From DASVDE01 sp963740065 (GTDB lineage: Bacteria; Actinomycetota; Thermoleophilia; Solirubrobacterales; 70-9): 64,000 nt of DNA. The translations under genes and the position numbers were made by a program. The notes under the pieces are model-generated. The model was given only the letters and a program-made list of their open reading frames with translations, was not told where the DNA came from and did not search any database. Position 1 is the stretch's first letter. The number at the start of each line of letters is the position of its first letter. The stretch is from contig CAVUCS010000006.1 in NCBI GenBank assembly GCA_963740065.1, forward strand, positions 383,141 to 447,140, written 5' to 3'. Positions 52,195-62,295 of the stretch are shown here, in pieces.

Positions 52195-52899
52195 ATGCGC
52201 GCGCTACCGGGAAGGGAATCGAGGGCTTCGCTCGACGATTCGCCCGCGGCCGTCACCCGCGACAGCGTCAAAGAGGCCCAGCGCCAGCGCATCCTGCGGG
52301 CCACCGGGGAGCTGGTCGCCAAGCGCGGCTACAACGCGACGACGGTCGAGTTGATCGTCAAGCGGGCGAGAGTCAGCTTCAAGACCTTCTACGCCCACTT
52401 CCCCAACAAGGAGAGATGTTTTCTTGAGCTGTTCGACACGGTGATGGCCCAGACCCAGGCCGAGATCGAGGCGGCCGTCACCGCCCAGGCCGACGCGCCT
52501 TGGCCGGCGCAGGTCGCCGCCGCCCTGCGCGCCCTCTTCGGCGCCTTCCTCGCCGACCCGCTGATCGCCCGCGCCTCGATCGTCGAAGCGCCCACCGTCG
52601 GGCCGATCATCATCGAGCGCTACGAGAGAGCGATGACCGCCCTCTCCCCGCTGCTGCGCGAGGGTCGCAAGGGCAGCCCCCAGCGTGACGAGCTCCCCGA
52701 CTCGCTCGAGGACACCCTCGCCGGGGGCGTCCTCTGGTCCGCCTACCAACGCCTCATCGTCGGCGAGGCCGCCCGCATCGAGGCGCTCCTCCCGGAAGCG
52801 GTCGAGTTTGTCCTCCGCCCCTACATCGGCGAGGCCGAGGCGGCGAGATGGGCGAAGTGGTCCCTCGAAGAGGCCGCCGAAACCGCCGCGGCGTCCTGA
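52195..52899 (+). CDS. TetR-family regulator, first of three in a row
   Basis: 234 residues. HTH: AQRQRILRATGELVAKRGY, then VKRARVSFKTFYAHFPNKERCF, a standard TetR recognition helix. The ligand domain is all-helical with two short Pro-containing turns. It is preceded by a 65-nt gap after tRNA-Arg. The three TetR genes at 52195, 52990 and 53653 share length and the layout Leu-Pro-rich N-terminus, HTH and a fading C-terminus, and look like duplicates. The target is unknown. Confidence 0.88.
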   Translation: MRALPGRESRASLDDSPAAVTRDSVKEAQRQRILRATGELVAKRGYNATTVELIVKRARVSFKTFYAHFPNKERCFLELFDTVMAQTQAEIEAAVTAQADAPWPAQVAAALRALFGAFLADPLIARASIVEAPTVGPIIIERYERAMTALSPLLREGRKGSPQRDELPDSLEDTLAGGVLWSAYQRLIVGEAARIEALLPEAVEFVLRPYIGEAEAARWAKWSLEEAAETAAAS

Positions 52900-52989
52900 C
52901 CCCCCCGGCGCGACTCGTTTCCACAACGGAGTCGTTCGCGGCTATCCTCGATTGAGCGTTTGGGAGGTGGGAGGTGCCTTTGGGGATCG

Positions 52990-53643
52990 ATGGCACCACT
53001 GCTACGGGACGAGAGAGATCGCCTGCACGAGGCCCTGATCGGCCTCTGCTTCGAGCGCGGCTTCCGCAACGTCGAGCTTTGGGCGCTGTTCGAGCGCGCC
53101 GGGCTTGATCGGGCGGCCTTCGACCGCCACTTCGCCGACCTCGAGGACTGCTTCTTCAAGGTTTTCGAGGCGGAGATCGAGCGCTGTCGCCGCGAGTACG
53201 CGCCCGCCGTCGAGGAGCTCACCGACTGGCGCGAGCGGGTCCGCGCCACCCTCTACGCGCTCTACCGCTTCATCGCCGCCGACAGACGGCGCGCCTGGTT
53301 CGTCGTCGTCGACTCGCGGGTCGCCGGCGAGCGCACCCGTCTCCTCTCCGACCGGCTGGTCGAGTCGCTCTTCGACCTCATCGACGCCGGCCGGGCGGAG
53401 CTGGATAACCCCGACTCCCTTTCCCGCGCCACCGCGGAGGCGGTCGGGGGCGGCATCATCAATCAGGTCTACGCCGCGGTGGCTCGGCCCACTCGCCTGC
53501 CGCCGGAGGAAGAGCTCGTCCCAGAGCTCATGTACTGCGCCGTCCTGCCCTACTCGGCCCTCGATGCCGCCCTCGAAGAGCTCTACACCCCGCCCCCGCC
53601 GAATCCCGCCGGACCCAGCCCGCTCGGCGCCCACCGCGGATAG
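52990..53643 (+). CDS. TetR-like regulator, second of three, with diverged HTH
   Basis: 217 residues from ATG 52990. The region RDERDRLHEALIGLCFERGF, then ERAGLDRAAFDRHFADLEDCF keeps the helix spacing of TetR, but the usual TTV of helix 2 is replaced by VEL and the VSxxTFY recognition helix by LDRAAFDRHF. DNA binding may be altered or lost. The N-terminal extension found in the other two is missing. It lies 90 nt after the first TetR and 9 nt before the third. Confidence 0.8.
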   Translation: MAPLLRDERDRLHEALIGLCFERGFRNVELWALFERAGLDRAAFDRHFADLEDCFFKVFEAEIERCRREYAPAVEELTDWRERVRATLYALYRFIAADRRRAWFVVVDSRVAGERTRLLSDRLVESLFDLIDAGRAELDNPDSLSRATAEAVGGGIINQVYAAVARPTRLPPEEELVPELMYCAVLPYSALDAALEELYTPPPPNPAGPSPLGAHRG

Positions 53644-53652
53644 TCTTCGACC

Positions 53653-54351
53653 GTGGCGACGCGGCGCGGCAGACAGCCGGAGGACACACGATCCGACCTC
53701 GGCCCCCTGCCCGGCGGCCACCACGGCCTCTCCCGCCGGCAGGTCGCCGAGTCCCAGCGTGAGCGACTCCTCGCCGGGGTAGCTCACGCTGTCGCCCAGC
53801 GCGGCTACCGGGCGACGACGGTCACCGAGATCGTCAGAGCCGCCTCGGTCTCCAGCGCCGCCTTCTATGAGCATTTCAAGGGCAAGGAGCAGTGCTTCCT
53901 CGCCGCATTCGACGCCATCGTCGATCATCTCCGCGGCCTCGTCGCCGAGGCGGTCGAGCCCGTCCCCGACTGGCCCCACAAGGTGATCGAAGCCCTCCGT
54001 ACCGCCCTGCGCTTCTTCGCCGCCGAGCCCGACCTCGCCCGCCTCTGCCTGATCGAGCCTGTCACCGCCAGCCCAAAGATCGCCGCCCACTTTCGCGATG
54101 TCGTCGTCGCCTGCATTCCCTACCTGGAGCCCGGTCGCGTTGAGCGGCCCGAGGCCGCCAAGCTGCCCGAGTCGACCGAGGATTCCCTGCTCGGCGGCCT
54201 CATAGCCCTGACTGCCCGCTCGATCCCCGCCGGCGACCCCGTCGCCTTGGAGCAGCTCCTCCCGGACCTGATCGACTTTGCCCTCTCCCCGTATCTGGGG
54301 CCGGAGGCCGCGAAGGAGTTGGCGCGCGAAGCTGCTTCCTCGCACTCCTAG
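53653..54351 (+). CDS. TetR-family regulator, third of three
   Basis: 232 residues from GTG 53653. It has the LPGGHHGLSRRQV extension, then HTH SQRERLLAGVAHAVAQRGY and VRAASVSSAAFYEHFKGKEQCF. The extension is closest to that of the mce-linked TetR at 27801 (LPRGRHGLPREAV), so the two may be recent relatives. It could act on the large secreted-protein gene that starts 233 nt downstream; that gap holds an A/T-rich patch and a structured leader. Confidence 0.88.
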   Translation: MATRRGRQPEDTRSDLGPLPGGHHGLSRRQVAESQRERLLAGVAHAVAQRGYRATTVTEIVRAASVSSAAFYEHFKGKEQCFLAAFDAIVDHLRGLVAEAVEPVPDWPHKVIEALRTALRFFAAEPDLARLCLIEPVTASPKIAAHFRDVVVACIPYLEPGRVERPEAAKLPESTEDSLLGGLIALTARSIPAGDPVALEQLLPDLIDFALSPYLGPEAAKELAREAASSHS

Positions 54352-54475
54352 TTCCTCAACCGCAGCTGATTCGCCGCCGCGCAAACGGCTCTGTGCCGCG
54401 ATGCCGAGTTCGCTGACACAATCTTTAAAAAATTTCGCTTGCCTTTCAAGTTGGGATGTGCTTCCATACTCAAGT

Positions 54476-54549
54476 CCGCCAGGGAGGCGGGCAGGGTTAC
54501 GACTAAACGAGCCTCGGGGCTCGGGGTGGGCCGGGAAGCCCGCACCGAG
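54476..54549 (+). other. Structured 5' leader of the large NHL/Ig-like protein gene
   Basis: Three stems are visible in the leader: CCGCC/GGCGG (54476-54490); GAGCC-TCGG-GGCTC (54509-54522); and CTCGGGGTGGGC with GCCCGCACCGAG (54520-54549, one mismatch). The last two share bases CTC 54520-54522 and so exclude each other, as in a regulatory switch. I do not recognise a known riboswitch class. An A/T-rich patch with CATACT near 54465 may be the promoter. Confidence 0.4.
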
Positions 54550-54584
54550 AAGCAGTGGGGCTCACGGGACACAGGAGAGAGCAC

Positions 54585-57500
54585 TTGATTCGCAAGGCGA
54601 AGCGTTCGTCAGCCGTCAATCTCATCGATTCCGCCCTGCGCGGTCTCGTTGCCGGCAGCCGTGACGACGCCACCCGTGCGCCCGTGCCCGGCGTCGCCGG
54701 GAGTGGTGCGCCCTCAGCCGCCGCGTTCTCCCGGCGCGCCCCCCTCGCCCTCGCCGCCCTCGCCACGCTCCTCGCCATCACCGCCCTCGCCGCGATCCTC
54801 GCGCCCGCCGGTTCGGCCAGCTCGCCCGCCGTTCACCCCTTCGTCGGCAGCTGGGGCAGCTTCACCAACCTCCGCAGCGTCGCCACCGACAACTCGGGAC
54901 ACGTCTTCGTCCTCGACGCCAACGGCACCCTCAGCAAATTCGACACCGCCGGCAACCCGGTCGACTTCTCCGCCCTCGCGACCAACACGATCGCCTTGCC
55001 CAGACCCGCCTCGACATCGAACAAGGCACAGGTTGCCGTCGACAACTCGGCCGGCCCGACCCAGGGCGACATCTACGTCGTCCGATTCTCTGGCGTTGAG
55101 ATCTACGGCGCCGACGGCACCGACCTCGGCGCCCTGACCACGGCCGTCGGCGGGGCTGACGGCGGCACGGGGGCCCCCTTCGGCCTCTGCTCCGTCGCCG
55201 TCGGACCGTCCGGCGCTGTTTACACCGGTGAGAGCAATAATGTGTATATCGAGCGCTTCATTCCGCTCGGCAACCCGGCCAACAACTCCGACTACGACCG
55301 AAGCCTCGCTGTTCCGCCAGGTTCGAATCCCTGCAGTCTGGCCGCTGACTCCGCCGGCGCCGTCTACGACGTCGAGGGCGACTCGAGACCAGGAACGACC
55401 GGCAACGTCGCCAAGTACAACGCCGGCCAGTTCAGCCGGGGAAAGAAGGCCTCCGGCACCACCCTGCCGATCGTCGACGCGTTCGCTGTCGCCGTCGATC
55501 CCGGCAACGACGACCTCTACGCCGCCGGGGCCTCCGACGTCGCCGTCTTCGACTCCAACGGCAACTCCCGCGGCGCCTTCGGCTCCGGCAACGTGACCAG
55601 CCCGAGCGGCGTCGCCGTCGACTCCGCCGGCAGGGTCTTCGTCGCCAACTCGACCGGGTCGATCTCGGTGTTCGGGCCCGCCCTCACCCTTCCCGATGTC
55701 ACCAGCGGTAGCGCCGATGCCGTCGACACCACCTCGGCCACCCTGCACGGCACCGTCAAGACCTCCGGCGTCACCCTCAGCGACTGCCACTTCGAGATCG
55801 GCACGAGCACCGGCTACAGCCTGCCGCCCGTCCCCTGCGACCACGCCGACGGCAACCCGATCGCCGGCCCCGTCGACATCCCGGCTGACTCCGCCGTCCA
55901 CACCGTCTCCGCCGACGCCTCCGGCCTCGACCCCGCGACCACCTACCACTTCCGCCTCGTTGCCGCCAACACCAACGGCGCCAGCCCGGCCGGCGACGCC
56001 GTCTTCGACACCGCCGGGGTGCCCGGCATCGCCCTCACCGACGTCTCCCGCGCCGGTGACACCGACGCCATCGTCACCGCCCGGGTAAACCCGCGCTTCG
56101 CCGCCACCACCTACCACGTCGACTACGGCGCCGACAGCTCCTACGGCGCCTCCACGCCCGAGAGCGCCTCGATCGGCTCCGACGGGGTCGGCCATGACGT
56201 CGCCGTCGCCCTCACCGGCCTCGATTCCAACAGCGACTACCACTTCCGCTTTGTCGCCACCAACTCCTACGGCAGCTTCGCCGGCCCCGACGCTCAGCTC
56301 ACCACTTGCGACAAGCCGCGCGCGGGCGCCTCGGCAAGCCTGCCCGACTGCCGCTCCTACGAGCAGGTCTCGCCCGTCGACAAGAACCTCAATGACGTTG
56401 ACCCCGAAGGCTCCGCGAGCTTTTCCCTCTCGCTTGACGGCTCCGCCGCCGCCTTCGGGACCTACTCCGTCTTCCCCGACGCCAGCTCCGCCCCCCTCAC
56501 CGGCGCCTACTCGGCCGTCCGCGGCGCCGACTCCTGGCAGACGATCGGGATCACTCCCGGAATCAGCTCCGCTGAATCGGAACCGGTCATCCAGACCTTC
56601 GAGCTCGGCGCCTCCGCCGACTTCCGCAAAATCCTCTTCAAGGGAACTTCCGTCCCGGCGCCGGGCGGGACCGCCGGCAGACAAAACGTCTACGTGTACG
56701 ACGCCGTCACCGGGACCTACCAGTACCTCGTCACTCCCACCTCCGGCCTCGCCCAAGTCTACTTCGCCGGCGGCGCTCCGGACGGCTCCTCCATGGTCTT
56801 CGTCGGCAGAAGGACGCCGATTTCCACGACCCCCCCCGTGGTCAACAGCAACATAAACAACCTCTACGAGTGGACTCCGGGCGGGTTCAATCTGGTCGGC
56901 ATCCTCCCCAACGGCAATGCTGCCCCCGGTTCAATTGCCGCCGGTCCCGGAAACGGAGACGCCAACATGTCCTATGCCCTCCACGCGGTCTCGGCCGACG
57001 GCTCGCGCATCTACTGGACCGAGGACGCCAGCACCCCGATCAGCCGCCCGGTCTACCTGCGCGAAGGAGGACAGACCACGGTCGTCTCCCACGACCAGGC
57101 CGACGTCACCCAGAACGCGACCTTCCGCTACGCCACCCCGACGGGCTCCTACGCCCTGCTCACCTCGACGGCCCACCTGACCGGCAACGCCAGCGCCGCG
57201 GGCGCCGACCTCTACCGCTACGATCACGACTCCGGTCAGCTCACCGACCTCACCCCCGACGGCATCGACGTCGGCGGCGCCGACGTCGTCAACGCCCTCG
57301 GCATGAGCGACGACGGCTCCTACGTCTACTACGTCGCCACCGGCGCCCTTGCTGCGGGGGCGACGGCCGGCAACACCAACATCTTCGTCTGGCACAACGG
57401 CGTAACCCGCTACGTCGGCGCCCTCACCGGTGCCACCAATGACTTCACCAACACCAGCGCGGCCGGCTTTGCAAAGAACTTCGCCAATACCTGGCGGGTC

Positions 57501-58226
57501 AGCCCCGATGGCCTCGGCCTCGGCTTTCTCTACAAGGGCGGCGTCGCCGGCCCCGATCCTCAGTCGGCCCACCCCTACCTCCAGGCCTACTACTACTCCT
57601 ACGGCGACGACTCGCTCACCTGCGCCTCCTGCCCACCCAGCGGCGCTCCCAGCGCAAATGTCCGCTTTATCGGTCCGGGGGCTGATGCCGGGGTGCTGCT
57701 GGGCGCCATGTCCGCGTCCCGGATCGTCGCAACCGACGGCGGTCGCCTCTTCTTCACCAGCCCCGACGCCCTCCTGCCGGCCGACACCAACGGCAAGAAG
57801 GATGCCTACGAGTATGAGAACGGCAAGCTTCACCTGATCTCGAGCGGGCGGGGCGACGCCAATTCCTACTTCATGGCCGCCAGCGTCGATGGATCCAGCG
57901 CCTTCTTCACCACCCGCGACCAGCTCGTCGGCCAGGACCAGGACTACAACATCGACGTCTACGCCGCCCGAGTCAACGGCGGCTTCGCCTCTCAGAATCC
58001 ATCCGCCCCGGCGGTTCCCTGCTCAGCCGACGCCTGTCAGGGCCCGCCCAGCTCACCGCCCACGGAGCCGAACGCAGGCTCCTCGCGCTACTCGGGCCCC
58101 GGCAACTCCGGTCGCAACCGAACCAGGGCGAAGAAGCACCACAAGAAAAGGCACCACCACAAGAAGAAGCATCACAAGAAGAAGCACCGGAAGCACAACC
58201 GCCACGCGACCCGGAAGGGACGGTGA
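54585..58226 (+). CDS. Giant secreted NHL-repeat/Ig-like/TolB-like protein with a Lys/His-rich tail
   Basis: About 1213 residues from TTG 54585, eight bases after GGAGAG. A membrane helix/signal region (LALAALATLLAITALAAILA, about 46-66) is followed by an NHL-type beta propeller (about 80-370, motifs such as VAVDSAGRVFVAN), two Ig/fibronectin-like domains (TTYHFRLVAANTNG and SDYHFRFVATNSYG), a second propeller of TolB/WD type (SADGSRIYWTED, SDDGSYVYYVAT), and a tail of about 35 residues made mostly of Lys and His. The tail could hold the protein to anionic wall polymers or bind metal. Large proteins of this layout are frequent in Solirubrobacterales; none has a known function to my knowledge. 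Confidence 0.82.
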   Translation: MIRKAKRSSAVNLIDSALRGLVAGSRDDATRAPVPGVAGSGAPSAAAFSRRAPLALAALATLLAITALAAILAPAGSASSPAVHPFVGSWGSFTNLRSVATDNSGHVFVLDANGTLSKFDTAGNPVDFSALATNTIALPRPASTSNKAQVAVDNSAGPTQGDIYVVRFSGVEIYGADGTDLGALTTAVGGADGGTGAPFGLCSVAVGPSGAVYTGESNNVYIERFIPLGNPANNSDYDRSLAVPPGSNPCSLAADSAGAVYDVEGDSRPGTTGNVAKYNAGQFSRGKKASGTTLPIVDAFAVAVDPGNDDLYAAGASDVAVFDSNGNSRGAFGSGNVTSPSGVAVDSAGRVFVANSTGSISVFGPALTLPDVTSGSADAVDTTSATLHGTVKTSGVTLSDCHFEIGTSTGYSLPPVPCDHADGNPIAGPVDIPADSAVHTVSADASGLDPATTYHFRLVAANTNGASPAGDAVFDTAGVPGIALTDVSRAGDTDAIVTARVNPRFAATTYHVDYGADSSYGASTPESASIGSDGVGHDVAVALTGLDSNSDYHFRFVATNSYGSFAGPDAQLTTCDKPRAGASASLPDCRSYEQVSPVDKNLNDVDPEGSASFSLSLDGSAAAFGTYSVFPDASSAPLTGAYSAVRGADSWQTIGITPGISSAESEPVIQTFELGASADFRKILFKGTSVPAPGGTAGRQNVYVYDAVTGTYQYLVTPTSGLAQVYFAGGAPDGSSMVFVGRRTPISTTPPVVNSNINNLYEWTPGGFNLVGILPNGNAAPGSIAAGPGNGDANMSYALHAVSADGSRIYWTEDASTPISRPVYLREGGQTTVVSHDQADVTQNATFRYATPTGSYALLTSTAHLTGNASAAGADLYRYDHDSGQLTDLTPDGIDVGGADVVNALGMSDDGSYVYYVATGALAAGATAGNTNIFVWHNGVTRYVGALTGATNDFTNTSAAGFAKNFANTWRVSPDGLGLGFLYKGGVAGPDPQSAHPYLQAYYYSYGDDSLTCASCPPSGAPSANVRFIGPGADAGVLLGAMSASRIVATDGGRLFFTSPDALLPADTNGKKDAYEYENGKLHLISSGRGDANSYFMAASVDGSSAFFTTRDQLVGQDQDYNIDVYAARVNGGFASQNPSAPAVPCSADACQGPPSSPPTEPNAGSSRYSGPGNSGRNRTRAKKHHKKRHHHKKKHHKKKHRKHNRHATRKGR

Positions 58227-58233
58227 GCGAGCG

Positions 58234-61158
58234 ATGATCAAGGAGAACGAGACGAACACCATGACCCACGAGATGATCGACGTCACTCACACCGCTCGCC
58301 GCCGTCGCGGCATGGCACTGGCTTTGGCCACCCTGCTTCTCGGCCTCGGCGTCTTCGCGGCGCCTTCCGCCTTCGCCGACTTCGGCGTCAGCAACTTCGA
58401 CGGCTCGGTCACCGATGCCAACGGCGACACCTTCACCCAGGCCGGCGGCCACCCCTACGAGGCTGAAGACCACGATCGACTTCAACAGCCACATCGACAC
58501 CAAGGGCAACCCGGTTCCCGACGCCGACGTCAAGGACATCAACGTCGACCTCCCGCCGGGCCTCGTCGGCAACCCGACGGCGGTCGGGCGATGCACCCAG
58601 TCCGAGTACGGATACGGCGGCTTCGACACCGAAGCTCCTGGCCGTCCGACCGACAGCCAGGTCGGCGTCTTCGACTTCCTGATCGCCGGCAACCCTCCGT
58701 TCACCCAGACCACGCCCGTCTACAACATGATGCCGCCACCCGGCGTCGCCGCCGAGTTCGCCTTCGCCGCCGCCACCACCGACGCCCGCGCCGTGGCGAC
58801 GGTCGGCCCTGGCCCGACTACAAGCTCTCGGTCCGCGTCAGCTACATCAGCTCCGGCGGCGCGCTACTCCACTCCAGACTCACCCTTTGGGGCATGCCCG
58901 CCGACTCTAGCCACGACCTCCTGCGGCTCTGCCCCGGCTCCCCTGATAAACGGGATCGGGACGGCGCCCTGCTCCACCCAGGATCCGCATAGGGCATTCT
59001 TCACCCTGCCCACCTCCTGTCTCGGTCCCCAGACCACGACCATGCACCTCGATTCATGGCCGGACCCGGGCAATTTCCTCGACTACAGCTTCGTCTCCCA
59101 CGACGACGCGACGCCGCCCAACCCGATCGGCGGCACCGATTGCTCCTCGCTCGACTTCAGACCCACGGTCGCGATCCAGACGACGTCGAGCGACGCCGAC
59201 AGCCCGACTGGCCTTCACGCTGAGATCAGCCTGCCACAGGACAGCCTCGCCGACCCGAACGGCCGCGCCGAGGCTCACCTGAAGAAGACGGTCGTCGACC
59301 TGCCCGCCGGCTTCACGGTCAACCCGTCCTCGGCCGATGGCCTACAGGCCTGCTCGCCCGCGCAGATCGACCTCACCAGCACCGATGAGCCGACCTGCCC
59401 CGACGGTTCCAAGCCGGCACGGTCCAGGTCAGCACACCGCTGATCGACCACCCGCTCGGCGGCTCGGTCTACCTGGCGACCCAGAACGACAATCCGTTCA
59501 ACAGCCTGCTGGCGATGTACGTGGTCATCGACGACCCGCAAAGCGGCATCGTCGTCAAGCTCCCCGGCAAGGTCACACCGGATCCGGTGACCGGCCAGCT
59601 GCGGACCACCTTCGACAACAATCCCCAGCAGCCGTTCTCCAATTTGAAGTTCGACTTCAAGGCGGGCCCGCGGGCGCCGCTGGTGACGCCGCCCACCTGC
59701 GGCGCCTACCAGGCCACCTCGACGCTCAGCCCCTGGTCGGCGGTCGACCCCGACAACCCGACCGTGGCGGAGACCAGGACCGTGACCTCGTCCTTCCAGG
59801 TCACCGCGGGGCCAAGCGGCGCCCCCTGTCCCGACTACAACGACCCGGCGCGCTTCGCTCCGGGCTTCAGCGCCGGCACGGTCAGCCCCGTCGCGGGCGC
59901 CTACAGCCCACTTGTCGGCAGAGTGAGCCGTCCCGATGGCTCGCAGGCGTTGCGCGCGCTCAACCTCGACCTACCGCCGGGGTTGACGGGCAAGCTCGCC
60001 GGGATCGCGACCTGCCCCGACAGCGCTCTCGCCGCCGCGGCATCCAATGCCGGCGCGGCGGAGCTCGCCAACCCGAGCTGCCCCGCCGCTTCCAAGGTGG
60101 GCACAGTCGACGTGGCCGCCGGGGCCGGCTCCAGCCCCTTCCACGTTCAGGGAACCATGTACCGGACGGGCCCGTACAAAGGCGCTCCGCTCTCGGTAGC
60201 GGTGATCACTCCGGCGGTGGCCGGTCCCTTCGATCTCGGCACCGTGGTGGTCAGGTCTGTCGCGGACATCGACGACATCACCACCCAGATCCACATCGGA
60301 AGCGACCAGTTCCCCACCATCCTGCAGGGCATTCCCCTGCACGTGCGCTCGGTGTCGCTGAACGTAAGTCGCGACCAGTTCACCCTCAACCCGACCAACT
60401 GTGACCCGATGAGCCTCGACGGCACGATCTTCGGCTCCCCCACGGCGGCGGCGGTTTCCGACCGGTTCCAGATGGTGGGTTGCACCGCTCTGGACTTCCA
60501 GCCGAGGATGAGCCTGCGCCTCAGGGGCGGGACCAAGCGAGGCAAGTACCCGGCGCTGACGGCGACGATCTTGCCGCGCCCCGGCGACGCCAACATCGCC
60601 TCGTTCTCGCTGGCCATGCCGCGCGCAGAGTTCCTCGCCAACGAGCATATCCGCACCGTCTGCACCCGGCCCGATTTCGCCGCCGACAACTGCCCGACGG
60701 CGGCGATCTACGGCGAGGCCACGGTGCAGTCGCCGCTGCTCGACGATCCGCTCACCGGCCACGCCTACCTGCGCTCCTCCGACAACCTGTTGCCGGACCT
60801 GGTCACGGACCTGCGCGGACCGGCGAGCCTGCCGATCAAACTGGAGACCTCAGGGCGCACCGACTCGGTCAGGGGAGGGATCCGAAGCACCTTCGACTTC
60901 GTCCCCGACGCCCCGTTCAGCAAGGCCACAGTCGCCTTGCAGGGCGGCAAGAAGGGCCTTTTGGTCAACAGTCGCGACATCTGCAAGCGCACCTACCGCG
61001 CGACGGTCAAGTACACCGCCCAAAACGGTGACCGCTTCACCGCGCACCCGAAGTTGAAGGCCCAGTGCAAGCACAAGCGCAAGAAGCACCGGGGCAAGCG
61101 CGGCGGCCACCGCCGTGCCCGTAGCGCGGCGGTGGCGCACCGCAGTGCCGTGCGCTGA
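58234..61158 (+). pseudogene. Large secreted repeat protein, about four frameshifts
   Basis: Starts at ATG 58234 (or 58261), 8 nt after the giant protein gene, with signal peptide GMALALATLLLGLGVFAAPSAFA. The frame changes near 58470, 58800, 58935 and 59412. Joined, it encodes about 970 residues with three copies of a domain that opens DLPPGL..NP or DLPAGFTVNP, carries paired cysteines (AVGRC, LQACSP..TCPDGSK, ATCPDS), and later VYLATQNDNPF. The C-terminus is strongly basic (CKHKRKKHRGKRGG). Since every piece stays family-like after each break, sequencing errors are likelier than decay. Probably one operon with the genes on either side. Confidence 0.7.
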
Positions 61159-61949
61159 GCGGCCTGCGCCGGCTGCTGCTCCGGGAGCGGTCGGCCTGAC
61201 CGCCTCGCTCGCCCTGGTGGCCGCCACGGCCCCCTCCACCGATGCTGAGCTAACAGCGCGCGGGGATCTCTTCATCACCTTCAACGGCGGCCTCTACCCC
61301 GGCGCCCTGCCACGCGACTCCCTGGCGCCGATCGAGGTCCGCATAGAGGGGCGGATCAGAACCCTCTCCGGCGATCGCCCACCCTCCCTGAGGCGGATCG
61401 AGATCGCTCTCAACAGAGGCGGGCGCCTTGACTCCCGCGGCCTTGAGCGCTGTCGCTCGAGCCAGATCAAAGCGACCTCCACCCGGCAAGCCCGCAGGGC
61501 CTGCCGGGGGGCACTGGTCGGCAGCGGGCGCTTCTCAGCCGACACCGCCTTCCCCGAACAGGCGACCTTCCCCACCAACGGGCGCGTCCTCGCCTTCAAC
61601 GCGATCGCAGACGGCCGCGAAGCGATCCTCGCCCACATCTACGGCTCTGACCGTGCCGATCACCGGATCATCGTCTTTTACGTCAAGCGCACCGCCGGCA
61701 CCTACGGCACCACCCTCAGCGCCGAGGTGCCGGCGGTCTCCAACCGCTACGGCTACGTCAGGCTCCTCTCCCTGAGGCTGCATCGCAACTTCACCTTCCA
61801 CGGCCGCCGCCGCAGCTACCTGAGCGCCTCCTGCGCTGCCCCCCGCGGTTTCCCCGGAGCGTCTTCCCCTTCGCCAGAGCCACCTTTGGCTTCGAGGGGG
61901 GCGGACGCTGAGCTCTGTGATGACCCGGACCTGCAGGGTGCGGGGGTGA
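61145..61949 (+). pseudogene. Secreted four-cysteine family protein, paralogue 5, two frameshifts near the end
   Basis: From GTG 61145 (GTG 61115 is also possible) a signal-like stretch (GLTASLALVAATAPSTDA) leads into family motifs: GLYPGALPRD, RPPSLRR, GLERC, RACRGALVGSG, VLAFNA and RRSYLSASC. Near 61855 the frame slips by one base and again in the G6 run 61896-61901. With both cured the end reads ATFGFEGGRTLSSVMTRTC, then RVRG, matching the family's final FTF.DGT....C. All four cysteines are then present. It overlaps the end of the large repeat protein gene by about 14 nt. Confidence 0.68.
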
Positions 61950-61994
61950 GGGTTCCATGGAAGAACTTGCTCGCCGGCGACCGATTGTTGCTGT

Positions 61995-62011
61995 TATAAT
62001 GTAGCCATTAT
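61995..62011 (+). promoter_or_regulatory. -10 box and operator palindrome of the second vapBC locus
   Basis: A perfect TATAAT (61995-62000) stands nine bases before the ATG at 62010, so the transcript would be nearly leaderless. ATAATG-TAGC-CATTAT (61996-62011) is an inverted repeat covering both the -10 box and the start codon, a fitting site for autorepression by the antitoxin. No good -35 box is visible at 17 nt. Confidence 0.55.
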
Positions 62012-62295
62012 GATGGTACGGACGCAGATCGCCCTTGAAAGCGAGGACCATCGTCGTGCCAAACGGCGGGCCGCCGAGCAGGGCATCTCCCTCGCCGAGT
62101 ACGTCCGTCGCGCCGTGCGCCACGACCTGGGCGGGGAGGAGCGGCCCAGAGGCCGACATCAGCGAGATCTTCGGCCTGTTCAGCTCCGGCGGCTCGGACA
62201 TCGCCAAACATAAGGACAGATATGTCGGCGAAGCTGTAGAGGCGGAGTACTTGCGCAAGACCGGACGGCGCAAGCGTGGGGTAGCGGGTCATTAG
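62010..62295 (+). pseudogene. vapB: VapB-type antitoxin, second locus, one frameshift
   Basis: ATG 62010 opens MMVRTQIALESEDHRRAKRR and GISLAEYVRRAVRHDLGG, a ribbon-helix-helix domain. Near 62145 the frame moves by one base and continues with PEADISEIFGLFSSGGSDIA and AVEAEYLRKTGRR, the toxin-binding tail of this antitoxin type, to the stop at 62293-62295. Removing one base near GGAGGAGCGG gives about 94 residues. Confidence 0.7.

Noticed and set aside
54714..56756. A 680-codon minus-strand open frame within the giant NHL/Ig-like gene
   Set aside because: Its product is a low-complexity Gly/Val/Asp sequence mirroring the repeats of the plus-strand gene; no start region or motif supports it.
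58130..58226. Repetitive AAGAAGCATCACAAG-type stretch considered as a CRISPR-like or simple repeat array
   Set aside because: It is in frame and encodes the Lys/His tail of the giant protein; the unit is degenerate and there are no spacers.
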